A DNA stretch of 64,000 bases from Haloprofundus halophilus (lineage in GTDB: Archaea; Halobacteriota; Halobacteria; Halobacteriales; Haloferacaceae): positions 372,001 to 436,000 of the forward strand of contig NZ_QQRR01000001.1 in assembly GCF_003439925.1 (NCBI RefSeq). The letters are read 5' to 3'. Below, piece after piece: positions 7,334 to 16,674 of the stretch. Made by a program: the position numbers and the translations under genes. The first letter of the stretch is position 1, and each line of letters begins with the position of its first letter. The notes below the pieces were generated by a model. It made no database searches. It was not told where the DNA came from and was given only the letters and a program-made list of their open reading frames with translations.

Positions 7334-8866
7334 CTACTCGTCTTTCGTCTTGATGTCGGCCGACAGCCCCTGCGCCATCTGGATGTCGTAGGAGTTGTTG
7401 AGCGTCCACGCGGTGCGCTCGGTGACGGCCTCGATTATCTCGCGGGCCGATGGGTAGCCGTTGCCGGACTTCTTGACGCCGCCGAACGGCAGGTGGACCT
7501 CCGCGCCGATGCACGGGAGGTTGCCGTAGGCGAGACCGACCTCCGCGTGGTCGCGGAAGTAGTTGATCTGGCGGTAGTTCTCGGAGATGATGGCTCCGGC
7601 GAGTCCGTACTCGGTGTCGTTCTGAATATCGACGGCCTCCTCGACGTCACCGTCGTACTTCAGGAGCGCGACGTGGGGACCGAACACTTCCTCGTGCGTG
7701 CAGCGCAGGTCGTCGTAGGGGTCCGCCTCGTAGACGAACGGTCCGATCCAGTTGCCGTCCTCGTGGCCGTCGGGAATCTCCGACTCGTCGAGTTCCGTGC
7801 GGTCGACGAGGACGTTCACGCCCTCCTCCTTCGCCAGTTCGTTGTACTTCGAGACCTTCTCTTTGTGCTCCGGTTCGATGAGCGGCCCCATGAACGTGTC
7901 CTCGCTCAGCGGGTCGCCGACGGCGACGTCTTCGGCGATGTCGACGAACCGCTCCTTGAACTCGTCGTACACGTCGGCGTGGACGACGAGGCGTTCGGAG
8001 GAGACGCAGCGCTGGCCGGTCGTCTTGAACGACGACATGACGGCGGAGTGGACGGCGGTGTCCATGTCCGCATCCTCGGTGATGACGATGTTGTTCTTGC
8101 CGCCCATCTCGGCGGCGACGAGTTTGCCCGGTTCGCCGCCGACCTTCGAGGCGATCTCGTGGCCGACTTCGGCGCTGCCCGTGAAGAGGACGGTGTCGAC
8201 GCGCGGGTCATCGACGATGGCCGCGCCGGCGTCGCCGAAGCCCTGCACCATGTTGAACACGCCGTCGGGAATTCCGCTCTCCTCGAACATCTCGGCGATG
8301 ACCTGGCCGCACCACGGCGTCTGCTCGGCGGGCTTCCAGACGACCGTGTTCCCCTCGACGAGCGCGACGGCCATGTGCCAAAACGGGATGGCGACGGGGA
8401 AGTTCCACGGGGTGATACAGCCGATGACGCCGCGCGGCTTGCGGCGCATGTAGGCGTCCTTGCTCGGGATTTCGGAGGGAACGACGTCGCCTTTCGGGTG
8501 CCGAGCGTCGCCGGCGGCCCACTCGACCATGTGGGCGGCCTCGACGACGTCGGCTTTCCCCTCCGAGATCTCCTTCCCGCACTCCTTCGTGATGATCTCC
8601 CCGAGTTCGTCGGTGCGCTCGCCCAGTTCGTGGTAGATGTCCCACAGGTACTCCGCGCGGTCGATGTGCGAGAGCGCGCGCCACTCGTCGAACGCCTCCT
8701 CGGCGGCTTCGAGCGCGCGGTCCACGTCCGCCTCGGTGCCGCGCCGGAATTCACCGAGCGTCTCGCCCGTCGCCGGGTTCGTGCTCTCGAACGTCTCCTC
8801 TCCCTCGCCGTCGGTCCACTCTCCGGCGATGTACTGCTGGCGGATGTCGCCCGTCTGTTGGCTCAT
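7334..8866 (-). CDS. NAD(P)-dependent aldehyde dehydrogenase
   Basis: The 510-residue protein has all the aldehyde dehydrogenase landmarks: the oxyanion Asn in ITPWNFPVAI (N155), the NAD-binding FTGSAEVG loop, the general base in AAEMGGKNNI (E253) and the nucleophile in TTGQRCVSS (C287). It oxidises an aldehyde to an acid in the cytoplasm. The MRRKPRGVIGCITPWNFP region resembles haloarchaeal semialdehyde dehydrogenases, such as alpha-ketoglutarate semialdehyde dehydrogenase of pentose breakdown, but the substrate is open. I chose ATG 8866 (MSQQTGDIRQ) over the upstream frame start because the family begins with QYIAGEW shortly after, and a TATA-like ATTTTTAAG lies about 35 bases ahead. Confidence 0.9.
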   Translation of the reverse strand: MSQQTGDIRQQYIAGEWTDGEGEETFESTNPATGETLGEFRRGTEADVDRALEAAEEAFDEWRALSHIDRAEYLWDIYHELGERTDELGEIITKECGKEISEGKADVVEAAHMVEWAAGDARHPKGDVVPSEIPSKDAYMRRKPRGVIGCITPWNFPVAIPFWHMAVALVEGNTVVWKPAEQTPWCGQVIAEMFEESGIPDGVFNMVQGFGDAGAAIVDDPRVDTVLFTGSAEVGHEIASKVGGEPGKLVAAEMGGKNNIVITEDADMDTAVHSAVMSSFKTTGQRCVSSERLVVHADVYDEFKERFVDIAEDVAVGDPLSEDTFMGPLIEPEHKEKVSKYNELAKEEGVNVLVDRTELDESEIPDGHEDGNWIGPFVYEADPYDDLRCTHEEVFGPHVALLKYDGDVEEAVDIQNDTEYGLAGAIISENYRQINYFRDHAEVGLAYGNLPCIGAEVHLPFGGVKKSGNGYPSAREIIEAVTERTAWTLNNSYDIQMAQGLSADIKTKDE

Positions 8867-9073
8867 ACTGTGACAAAATTTGCGAAGGGACAGCTTAAAA
8901 ATACACCCGGTCACGGAAGGGGTCGCCGGGTCGCCGGACGAACGGTCCGCCCGTCGGACAAGTCGGACAAGTCAGACAACGAACAAAGTCGTGCGTTGAA
9001 CAGTCCTCTCGGCGGACGGATCGTGCACTGAACAGGCATAGCCGTCATACGTCTGGGCGACGACTGTCGGAAC

Positions 9074-9508
9074 ATGGACGAACACTCCATCGAAAACGCG
9101 CCGGACTCGCTCGACGAACCCGCCTTGAGACGGATTCGGGCGGTCGCTACCTTCCTCGACGAGTCAGTGAGGATTCCGGGAATCGGGTACCGAATCGGGG
9201 CCGACCCCATTCTCGGCGCGCTTCCGGTCGCCGGCGACCTCGTCTCGGCGGGGCTCTCGATCTACATCATCGCGGAGGCGGCGAACCTCGGCGTGCCGCT
9301 GAACCGACTCATCCGGATGTTGGCTAACGTCGCCGTCGACACCGTCGTCGGCTCGGTTCCGGTTCTCGGGACGCTGTTCGACGCGGTGTGGAAGGCGAAC
9401 GTGAAGAACGTCGAGATAGTCGAAGACCACCTCGAATCGATGGCGGAGTCCTCGGGCTCGGACGGTCGTGGGCGCGACCCGGTGAAGATAGAGATCGACG
9501 AGGAGTAG
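9074..9508 (+). CDS. DUF4112 domain protein
   Basis: The 144-residue protein matches the DUF4112 pattern: LDESVRIPGIGYRIGADPILGALPVAGDLV, a hydrophobic helix, then DTVVGSVPVLGTLFDAVWKANVKNVEIVEDHLE. Two hydrophobic stretches suggest membrane association. Function is unknown across bacteria and archaea. The upstream region (8867-9073) holds three GTCGGACAA-type repeats at about 8954-8981 and no other gene. Confidence 0.85.
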   Translation: MDEHSIENAPDSLDEPALRRIRAVATFLDESVRIPGIGYRIGADPILGALPVAGDLVSAGLSIYIIAEAANLGVPLNRLIRMLANVAVDTVVGSVPVLGTLFDAVWKANVKNVEIVEDHLESMAESSGSDGRGRDPVKIEIDEE

Positions 9509-9568
9509 TCGCGCTCGGCCGGACTCCTTCGAGTCGCCGTCGAGCGTCGAGGAGAACGGTCACAACGG

Positions 9569-10366
9569 TCACGACGCGCGTTTTTCGATCTCGCCTTTGA
9601 CCGCCGCGGCGTCGAAGTCGTGGTCCGGGCGGATGTTGACGAAGTCCAGAAACTCCAGCGCCGCGAGCACGTCCTCCGTCGAGTACGCCGAGAGCGCGGC
9701 GTCGACGGTCTCCTGCGCGCCGATGAGCGGTTCCAGCGCGGCCAATCCACAGGCGATGTCGTACGAGCGGGCGTCGTCGCGGCCGTCCTCGCGGACGCTC
9801 GTCGCGTCGATGAAGTAGAGTTCGCCGTCGAGGATGAGCACGTTTTCTCCCCGCAAATCCCCGTGAGCGAGTCCGTTGTCGTGCAGTTCCTTCAGCGCCG
9901 CGAAGAGGTCCGGGGCGAGCGCAGCCTCCCGCTCGCGGTCCAGTTCGTCGAGCGACCGAAACTCGGGGAGATACTCGAGGACGACGACGCCGAGACCGTC
10001 GATTTCGAGCGCTTCGACGGGTTCGGGCGCGTTGATACCGATCTCGCGCATCCGCTTCGTCGCTTCCAGTTCGTGTTCGGCCATCTGGTACGGCGTCCCG
10101 AAATGCTCGAAGAATCCCTCCGTACCGCTCGAAAACGCGCCGAGATTTCGCCCCGTCGTGAAGATGGCGTGGACCAGCGAGTTCTGTCGGCTGATGACCT
10201 TGACGAACCACTCGTCGTCTAGAACGAACGGCGTCGACAGCCAGTTGTCCGCGTCGAGAAACCGGACGTGGACCTCCTCTCGGTCGAGTCGCTCCGCGAG
10301 CGTGCGGACGACCCCTTCGAGACGGTCCCAGTCGATTCGGCCGCGGACCAGACGGCGAAGTTCCAT
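9569..10366 (-). CDS. RIO-like atypical serine/threonine kinase
   Basis: The 265-residue protein has kinase-fold landmarks: an N-lobe lysine in DEWFVKVISRQNS, a hinge VVVLEYLPEFRSLDEL, the catalytic loop LHDNGLAHGDLRGENVLI and the metal-binding FIDATS. This is the short RIO/Bud32-type arrangement rather than a eukaryotic-type kinase; it may phosphorylate a protein or a small molecule. I chose MELRRLVRG (ATG 10366) because the frame upstream of it is Arg/Ser-rich and not conserved-looking. It is convergent with the DUF4112 gene and divergent from the acyl-CoA dehydrogenase. Confidence 0.8.
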   Translation of the reverse strand: MELRRLVRGRIDWDRLEGVVRTLAERLDREEVHVRFLDADNWLSTPFVLDDEWFVKVISRQNSLVHAIFTTGRNLGAFSSGTEGFFEHFGTPYQMAEHELEATKRMREIGINAPEPVEALEIDGLGVVVLEYLPEFRSLDELDREREAALAPDLFAALKELHDNGLAHGDLRGENVLILDGELYFIDATSVREDGRDDARSYDIACGLAALEPLIGAQETVDAALSAYSTEDVLAALEFLDFVNIRPDHDFDAAAVKGEIEKRAS

Positions 10367-10509
10367 CGGCGTGTGAGACGCGGGCGAGCGCAATAAGTGG
10401 CGCCCTGTGTGCGGGCGAGACGGGACTGAATCGAGTAGCCGAGCCGACAGCTTCGAATTCCTCACGGTCGTTCGCTGACTTTATCACTCGTCTCCCCGCA
10501 GTCGTCGGT

Positions 10510-11652
10510 ATGGACTTCGAACTCTCTGCGGAGCACCGGATGATTCGCGACAGCGTCCGGGAGTTCTGCGAGGAGGAGATCGCCCCCATCGCCCAGGAGG
10601 TCGAGAACGAGCACCGCTTCCCCGCGGAGGTGTTCGAGGAGCTCGGCGAACTCGACATGATGGGCGTCCCCATCTCCGAGGAGTACGGCGGCCTCGGCGG
10701 CGACCAGCTGATGTACGCGCTCGTCACCGAGGAGCTCGGCCGCGTCTCCGGCGGTATCGGTCTCTCCTACGCCGCACACGTCTCGCTCGGGTCGAAACCC
10801 ATCGAGATGTTCGGCACCGAAGCGCAGAAGGAGCGGTGGCTCACGCCGCTGGCCTCCGGCGAGGCGATGGCCGCGTGGGCACTCACCGAACCCGGTTCGG
10901 GCAGCGACGCCAGCGACATGGATACGATGGCCGTGAAGGACGGCGACGAGTACGTCCTCAACGGCACGAAGCAGTTCATCACGAACGCCTCCGTCGCCGA
11001 CAGCGTCCTCGTGAAAGCCGTCACCGCCCCCGGCGAAGGCTACGACGGCATCTCGACGTTCATCGTCGACCCCGAGGCGGACGACGGGTTCGAGGTCACC
11101 ACCGTCTGGGACAAGATGGGGCTGAACTGCTCGCCGACCTGCGAGATATCGCTCGACGACGTGCGGGTCCCCGAGGACCGCCTGCTCGGTGAGGAGGGCG
11201 AAGGCTGGAAGCAGACGATGAAGACGCTCGACGGCGGGCGCATCTCCATCGCCGCGCTGTCGACGGGGCTCGCGCAGGGCGCGTACGAAGCCGCAAAACA
11301 GTACTCGGGCGAACGCGAGCAGTTCGGCCAGCCCATCTCGAAGTTCGACGCCATCCGCGACAAAGTCGTCGACATGTACCGCAAAACCGAGCGCGCGCGG
11401 CTCCTGACGCACAAAGCCGCCGTCCGCTACGACGCGGGCGAGTCGGTGACGACGGAGTCGGCGCTGGCGAAACTCGACGCCAGCGAGGCGGCCCGCGAGG
11501 TCGCCGAGGACGCCGTGCAGGTGCTCGGCGGCTACGGTTACACCGAGGATTTCGCCCCCCAGCGGTTCTACCGCGACGCGAAACTGATGGAGATCGGCGA
11601 GGGAACGAGCGAGATTCAGCACCTCGTACTCGGCCGGCAACTCGGCCTCTGA
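10510..11652 (+). CDS. Acyl-CoA dehydrogenase
   Basis: The 380-residue flavoenzyme introduces a trans-2,3 double bond into acyl-CoA in beta-oxidation or branched-chain amino acid breakdown. Visible signatures are the N-terminal helical domain starting MDFELSAEHRMIRDSV, the FAD-contacting WALTEPGSGSDASDM, KQFITNASVAD, and the C-terminal LMEIGEGTSEIQ with the probable catalytic base E364. Length is standard. It is monocistronic, with the RIO-like kinase divergent. Chain-length preference cannot be told. Electrons would pass to an electron-transfer flavoprotein that is not in this window. Confidence 0.93.
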   Translation: MDFELSAEHRMIRDSVREFCEEEIAPIAQEVENEHRFPAEVFEELGELDMMGVPISEEYGGLGGDQLMYALVTEELGRVSGGIGLSYAAHVSLGSKPIEMFGTEAQKERWLTPLASGEAMAAWALTEPGSGSDASDMDTMAVKDGDEYVLNGTKQFITNASVADSVLVKAVTAPGEGYDGISTFIVDPEADDGFEVTTVWDKMGLNCSPTCEISLDDVRVPEDRLLGEEGEGWKQTMKTLDGGRISIAALSTGLAQGAYEAAKQYSGEREQFGQPISKFDAIRDKVVDMYRKTERARLLTHKAAVRYDAGESVTTESALAKLDASEAAREVAEDAVQVLGGYGYTEDFAPQRFYRDAKLMEIGEGTSEIQHLVLGRQLGL

Positions 11653-11738
11653 AATCGGCGCTTTTCGTATCAGTACATTTTATACTCCGGTTCTTCGTCA
11701 CGTAGCAGAGAGCGGGCTTCTCGACTCGCCGGACACAG

Positions 11739-13892
11739 ATGGTCATCCACATCGTATCAATCACACTTCTGCTGTTCTCGGGGGTCGTGTGCGCCGCCGT
11801 CGCCGCCTCCGTTCTGAGCGGGACGGCCGCGTACTCGCGGTGGACGCGGTACCCCTTCGCGGCGCTGTCGCTCTCGGGTGCGGTCTGGGCCGTCGCGTAC
11901 GCGGCGTTGCTGCTGGCACCGACGCGAGTCGAGATGCTCCCGTGGTTTCGGCTGATACTCGTCTCTGCGACGCTGTCGCCGGTGTTCTGGTTCGTGTTCG
12001 TAATCGCCTACAGCGGGTACAAACGACTGCTGTCGCGCGGCGCGTTCGCCGTCCTCGCGGCCGAACCGCTCGTCATGGTCGGCTTCGCGCTCACCGACAG
12101 CGTGCTTTTCATCGACGCGACGGCGGTCGATACGACGCTCGGATACACGACGCTCGTCGTCGCCCCGGGGCCGCTGTACGCCACGCACCTCGTCTACTCG
12201 TTCGGACTGAGCGTCGCCGCACTCGCGGTGCTCGTCCACCTCCTCCGCCAGTCGGAGCAGTTCTACCGCAAGCAGGTCGCCGTACTGATTCTGTCGGGTG
12301 TGGTGCCGCTCGTGGGCGCGCTCCCGCTCGCCCTCGGCGTCACCTCCCTCGACTTCGCGCCGATGACGTTCTGGGTGAACAACAGCCTTATTCTGTTAGC
12401 ACTGCGCCGGTACCGGCTCTTGGACGTGGTTCCCGGTGCGCGCGCACACCTGTTCGAACGACTCGAGGACGGTATCGTCGTTCTCGACCCGAACCGGTGC
12501 GTCGCCGCGATGAACCCCGCCGCCTGCGAGACGTTCGGATTCGAACGGGCGCCCGTCGGTCGACCGGCAGCGACCGTAGTTCCGGACTCCGCGGAAATCC
12601 GGTCGCTGCTCGACGGAGACGACGACCACCTCGAGGTCACGGTGTCCGACGACGGCGACAGTTCCATTCTCGACGTGACCGCGACCACCGACGGCCCGCG
12701 CGGGAGCGCGATACTCGTCTTTCGGGACATCACCGAGCGTAGACAGGTCGAACGACAGTTCCGCGCGCTCATCGAGAATTCGCACGACATCATCGTCGTC
12801 CTCGACGCGGCGGCGACGTACGCGTACGTCAGTCCGTCGATGGAGACGGTGATGGGCTACGACCCCGACGGACACGTCGGCGAGAGCCCGTTCGACTACA
12901 TCCATCCCGACGACCGCGAGCAAGCGACGGCCGTGCTGCAAGACGCTATCGAATCCGGAACGCCCGAACGCGCCGAGTACCGCTACCGTCACGCCGATGG
13001 CTCCTGGCGAACGTTCGAGGCCGTCGGCATCAGTCTCCTCGACGACCCGGCGGTAGAGGGAATCGTCATCAGTGCGCGCGACGTGACGGAGCGTCGCCGG
13101 TACGAACAGCGGTTGCAGGTACTGAACCGCGTCCTCCGCCACGACCTGCGAAACGACATGAACGTCGTCCTCGGCTACGCGGACCTCGTGTACAACGACC
13201 CGCACTCTCCGGAGGTGCGAGAGTACGCGCGGATGATTCGGAACCGCGCCACCTCGCTGGTCGACGTGGCCGACCGAACCCGCTTCGTCGACCGGACGCT
13301 CGAACGGACGTCCGAGGAACTCGGCACCGTCGACCTGACGGCGCTCGTCGACGACGCGCTCACCGACGCTCGCCGGGGGTTCCCGGAAGCGACGTTCACC
13401 GCGTCAGTCTCAGGTCGGTATCAGGTCTACGGTGGCGAACGGATTCTCGTCGCCGTGGAGAACCTCCTCGAAAACGCCGTCGAACACCACGACCGGGAGT
13501 CGCCTACCGTTCGCGTCGCCGTCGACACCGCCACCGACGACGGCGGAACGTTCGTCGAACTGTCCGTCGCCGACGACGGGCCGGGTATCCCGGCCGAAGA
13601 GCAGCGCGTGGTCGAGTCGGGCGTCGAAACCCCGCTCGAACACGGCAGCGGTATCGGACTGTGGCTCGTCAACTGGATTCTCACCGAGGCCGACGGCGAA
13701 CTCCGCTTCGACGAGAACGACCCCCGAGGGAGCGTCGTCACACTCCGTTTTCGCGAGGCTCCGTCGGCGTGTGACGAGAGCGACCGGAACGACATGCGCG
13801 ACGAAGTTCACGGACACGACGAGCGCGACGAAGTTCACGGATACGACGAGCGCGACGAAGTTCTGGACGAAGCGCCGGAGTCGGGGCTCTAA
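11739..13892 (+). CDS. Membrane sensor histidine kinase (7TM-PAS-PAS-HisKA-HATPase)
   Basis: The 717-residue protein begins with seven predicted membrane helices (about 1-222, histidine-kinase 7TM sensor type). A PAS domain follows (about 235-335, ending VFRDITERRQ), then a second PAS/PAC (about 340-455, ending SARDVTERRR), HisKA with the phospho-acceptor in NRVLRHDLRND (H468), and an HATPase domain with NLLENAVEHHD and ADDGPGIP. No receiver domain is fused. The C-terminus ends in an in-frame 9-residue repeat (DERDEVHGY-like) encoded by 27-bp units. ATG 11739 starts the first membrane helix directly. No cognate response regulator is adjacent, as is usual for haloarchaea. Confidence 0.92.
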   Translation: MVIHIVSITLLLFSGVVCAAVAASVLSGTAAYSRWTRYPFAALSLSGAVWAVAYAALLLAPTRVEMLPWFRLILVSATLSPVFWFVFVIAYSGYKRLLSRGAFAVLAAEPLVMVGFALTDSVLFIDATAVDTTLGYTTLVVAPGPLYATHLVYSFGLSVAALAVLVHLLRQSEQFYRKQVAVLILSGVVPLVGALPLALGVTSLDFAPMTFWVNNSLILLALRRYRLLDVVPGARAHLFERLEDGIVVLDPNRCVAAMNPAACETFGFERAPVGRPAATVVPDSAEIRSLLDGDDDHLEVTVSDDGDSSILDVTATTDGPRGSAILVFRDITERRQVERQFRALIENSHDIIVVLDAAATYAYVSPSMETVMGYDPDGHVGESPFDYIHPDDREQATAVLQDAIESGTPERAEYRYRHADGSWRTFEAVGISLLDDPAVEGIVISARDVTERRRYEQRLQVLNRVLRHDLRNDMNVVLGYADLVYNDPHSPEVREYARMIRNRATSLVDVADRTRFVDRTLERTSEELGTVDLTALVDDALTDARRGFPEATFTASVSGRYQVYGGERILVAVENLLENAVEHHDRESPTVRVAVDTATDDGGTFVELSVADDGPGIPAEEQRVVESGVETPLEHGSGIGLWLVNWILTEADGELRFDENDPRGSVVTLRFREAPSACDESDRNDMRDEVHGHDERDEVHGYDERDEVLDEAPESGL
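13798..13866 (+). repeat. 27-bp tandem repeat at the 3' end of the histidine kinase gene
   Basis: Units start at 13798, 13825 and 13852 (the third is truncated). Each full unit is nine codons and encodes the acidic RDEVHG(H/Y)DE motif at the extreme C-terminus. The first two units differ at one base. The repeat keeps the frame and could vary in copy number between strains. Confidence 0.9.
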
Positions 13893-13947
13893 CCGCTCGG
13901 TAGCGAATCGGATTCGCACTCACGCCGAGAGCGTGCCGTGGTCGCCT

Positions 13948-14469
13948 TCACGCGAACTCGCCTTCGAGCAGGCCGTAGTGAAGCAGGTCGCGGTACTCGC
14001 CGCCGACGTACGCCTCCTCTCTGTGGGTCCCTTCCAGCGTGAACCCCACCTTCTCCAGCACGCGCTGTGAACCGACGTTGTGGTCGTACGCCTCGGCGAC
14101 GACTTTGTGCATCCGGCGCTCCTCGAACGCGTAGCGCGAGACGGTTCGAACGGCGTCGGTGCAGTAGCCGTTGCCCCACGCTTCCGGGGAGATCATGTAG
14201 CCGAGTTCGGCTGTACCCCACGTCTCGTTCGGAGTCACTCCGACGAGACCGACCGGGTCGCCGTCGTCGCAGACGAGAAACTGGTCGTCGGTGTCGTCGC
14301 CGATCGATTCGATCCACTCCATCTCCTGGGTGCGGTTCTTCGGTCGGTAGGAGCCCAGCGTCGGCCACACCGCCGGGTCGTCGACGAGTCGTTGGACGAA
14401 CTCGACGTCGGCCTTCTCGACGGTTCGGAGTTCGACGCGCTCCCCTCGGAGGAACACCGGTCCGGGCAT
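13948..14469 (-). CDS. GNAT family N-acetyltransferase (RimJ/RimL-like)
   Basis: The 173-residue protein shows the GNAT fold of the RimJ/RimL type: an N-terminal LRTVEKADVEFVQRLVDD, the EMEWIESIGDD region, GTAELGYMISPEAWGNGYCTDAVR with the acetyl-CoA pyrophosphate loop, and NVGSQRVLEKVGFTLEG. It transfers an acetyl group from acetyl-CoA to a protein N-terminus or small molecule; the acceptor is unknown. It is convergent with the histidine kinase gene. Confidence 0.88.
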   Translation of the reverse strand: MPGPVFLRGERVELRTVEKADVEFVQRLVDDPAVWPTLGSYRPKNRTQEMEWIESIGDDTDDQFLVCDDGDPVGLVGVTPNETWGTAELGYMISPEAWGNGYCTDAVRTVSRYAFEERRMHKVVAEAYDHNVGSQRVLEKVGFTLEGTHREEAYVGGEYRDLLHYGLLEGEFA

Positions 14470-14558
14470 AGCTGACGCTCTCGGCGCGCGCTACTGAATC
14501 GTTCGGTGGCGTGCGAATCGTACTCATCGTCGGAGACGGACGAGAACCGTCGGGTCGT

Positions 14559-14606
14559 TGTTCTCGTCGTTTTCGTCGTTCTCGTCGTTCTCGTCGTTCT
14601 CGTCGC
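14559..14606. repeat. 9-bp GTTCTCGTC tandem repeat
   Basis: Five units of a 9-bp repeat lie in the spacer between the acetyltransferase and the TIM-barrel gene. In one minus-strand frame it would spell repeated Asp-Glu-Asn, but no convincing gene surrounds it. Confidence 0.85.
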
Positions 14607-14752
14607 CGAGCGCACCCGTCTCGGCACTGTCGCCGACGTCGGCGTCGACCCGGAGAGAGGGTCGCGCGTCATCGTTCGAACGGGGGGAGAGGGGCGCGAA
14701 GAGCTTCGGATTCGGGGAACCACCTAACACGTTCGCGCACGGAGGGCCTGCT

Positions 14753-15541
14753 ATGGACGCCCGCACCGGGTACGTCACCCAGATGAACATGGACCTCGAC
14801 GCGGCTATCGAGGCGGCCGCCGAGTACGAGTTCGACTACGTGGAGGCGATGATGGACGGCGACACCGAGCGCCATCGACTCGACGAGCGGGCCGACGAGG
14901 TTCGGCGGGCGCTCGACGACCGGGAGCTGGACCTGATGGTCCATCTCCCCTTCGGCGGTATCGACCTGGGGTCGCCGTTCGAGCACGTCAGAGCGGGGTC
15001 GGTCGCCGAGCAGAAAGCCGCAATCGATACCGCCGCCGCGCTCGGCGCGGAGAAGGGCGTCCTCCACCCGACGACGGGCGCGTGGTCGCCCGCGTGGGAC
15101 TCCTCGTCGCTGCGGGACAACGCGCTCGACTCGATACGCGAACTCGTCGCGCACGCGGACGAACGCGAGTTCGAGGTCTGCGTCGAGAACATCCCCCGGA
15201 GCCTCTTCCGGACCCACGAGTTCTCCCAGTTGCTCGCCGAGACCGAGGCGTCGATGACGCTCGACACCGGCCACGCGCGGATGGACGGCCGCGACTCCGG
15301 CGGCATCGCCTCGTTCGTCGAGGAACACGGCGACCGTATCAGCCACGTCCACCTCAACGACACGCGGCAGGCCTCGGACGAACACCTGCCGTTCGGCGCG
15401 GGCAACCTCGACTTCGAGCGCATCCTGGGCGCGTTCCCCGACGACTGGACGGGGACGCTCTCGCTCGAAGTGTTCACGTTCGGCTTCGACTACATCGAGA
15501 CGAGCAAGGTACATCTCGACGCGCTCCTCGACGAGCGCTGA
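14753..15541 (+). CDS. Sugar phosphate isomerase/epimerase (xylose isomerase-like TIM barrel)
   Basis: The 262-residue protein has the AP-endonuclease-2/xylose-isomerase-like barrel pattern: AAAEYEFDYVEAMMD, LMVHLPFGGIDLGS, a CVENIPRS strand with its metal-binding Glu, MTLDTGHARMDG (Asp and His), HVHLNDTR and LSLEVFTFG. These residues normally hold a divalent metal. Substrate is unknown; isomerisation or epimerisation of a sugar or inositol derivative is likely. ATG 14753 (MDARTGYVTQMNMD) is chosen because upstream in-frame sequence is the 9-bp repeat. A PfkB kinase follows 88 bases downstream, so the pair may act on the same sugar. Confidence 0.82.
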   Translation: MDARTGYVTQMNMDLDAAIEAAAEYEFDYVEAMMDGDTERHRLDERADEVRRALDDRELDLMVHLPFGGIDLGSPFEHVRAGSVAEQKAAIDTAAALGAEKGVLHPTTGAWSPAWDSSSLRDNALDSIRELVAHADEREFEVCVENIPRSLFRTHEFSQLLAETEASMTLDTGHARMDGRDSGGIASFVEEHGDRISHVHLNDTRQASDEHLPFGAGNLDFERILGAFPDDWTGTLSLEVFTFGFDYIETSKVHLDALLDER

Positions 15542-15629
15542 GTACTGCCCGTCGACGACGTAGCCGACCTCTAGTCGAATCCTGACGGAATCGCCCGGAT
15601 TGATGGTAGCCGCTCGCTTACCGTCGCGT

Positions 15630-16586
15630 ATGACACGGATTCTCGTCGCCGGCGAGGCGCTCATCGACTTCATCCCCGACGCGTCGGGGAGCCTCGCGTC
15701 GGTCGAGTCGTTCTCCCGACGCGCAGGGGGCGCTCCGGCGAACGTCGCCGTCGCGCTCTCGCATCTCGACGCCTCCGTCTCCTTCTGGACGCGTCTCGGC
15801 ACCGACCCGTTCGGCGACTACCTCGCCGAGTTTCTGGCCGACCACGGTCTCTCCGACGAGTACGTCGAACGCGACCCGAACGGGAAGACGACGCTCGCGT
15901 TCGTCAGCCTCGGCGAGGACGCCGACCGGGAGTTCAGTTTCTACCGCGACGCGGCCGCCGACGCCCGACTCGAACCCGGCACCGTCGACGACGACGCCCT
16001 CGCCGAGTTCGAGTGGCTCCACGCCGACGTGCTCTCGCTCGATACCGAACCGTCCCGAACCGCCGTGCTCGACCTGCTCGAACGCGCCACCGAGACGGAC
16101 GTGACGGTCTCGTTCGACCCGAACGCCCGACCCGAACGCTGGACGGAGTTCTCCTACCGCGAGTCGGTTCGTGAGGGGTTCGCGCTCGTCGACGTGGTGA
16201 AAGCCACGCCAGAGGACCTCCGTGAGGCTGGACTCACCGGCGACGCGGCGGAGTTGGCCCGCGAAATCTGTACGTTCGGGCCGCACACCGCGGTCATCAC
16301 GCTCGGCGACGCGGGGGCGTACGCCTACGCGACGCCGGAGGCACCGTGGAGCGACGGCGGGGAGGTCGAGGCGACGCACGACGGCTACCCCGTCGACCCG
16401 GTCGATACGACCGGCGCGGGCGACGCGTTCACCGCGGGCGTCGTCGCGGCGTTGTCTGCGGGCGAGTCGCTCGCCGAAGCGCTCGCGTTCGCCAACGCCG
16501 TCGCCGCGGTGACGACGACCGAACCCGGCGCGATGACGGCGCTTCCCGACCGGAACGCCGTCGAGACGTTCAGAGCCGACGAGTAG
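15630..16586 (+). CDS. PfkB family carbohydrate kinase (fructokinase-like)
   Basis: The 318-residue ribokinase-fold enzyme has both PfkB signatures: RRAGGAPANVAVALSHLD near the N-terminus, and DPVDTTGAGDAFTAGVVAAL with the catalytic Asp and anion hole near residue 260. The first signature is fructokinase-like, but 2-keto-3-deoxygluconate kinases of haloarchaea are close relatives, so fructose, another ketose or KDG are all possible. ATG 15630 (MTRILVAGEALIDF) is preferred to the in-frame start at 15600. Confidence 0.88.
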   Translation: MTRILVAGEALIDFIPDASGSLASVESFSRRAGGAPANVAVALSHLDASVSFWTRLGTDPFGDYLAEFLADHGLSDEYVERDPNGKTTLAFVSLGEDADREFSFYRDAAADARLEPGTVDDDALAEFEWLHADVLSLDTEPSRTAVLDLLERATETDVTVSFDPNARPERWTEFSYRESVREGFALVDVVKATPEDLREAGLTGDAAELAREICTFGPHTAVITLGDAGAYAYATPEAPWSDGGEVEATHDGYPVDPVDTTGAGDAFTAGVVAALSAGESLAEALAFANAVAAVTTTEPGAMTALPDRNAVETFRADE

Positions 16587-16674
16587 CCGCCGGGTTTCCG
16601 TCGGCACGGGCGCGACGAAAGCGGACCGCATAAGTACCGAACGGCGATTTGTTTGCGCCAATGGTCGGGGCACC

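Noticed and set aside
14524-14790. Minus-strand ORF with Asp-Glu-Asn repeats
   Set aside because: Arises from the 9-bp GTTCTCGTC repeat and overlaps the start of a real plus-strand gene; remainder is not protein-like.
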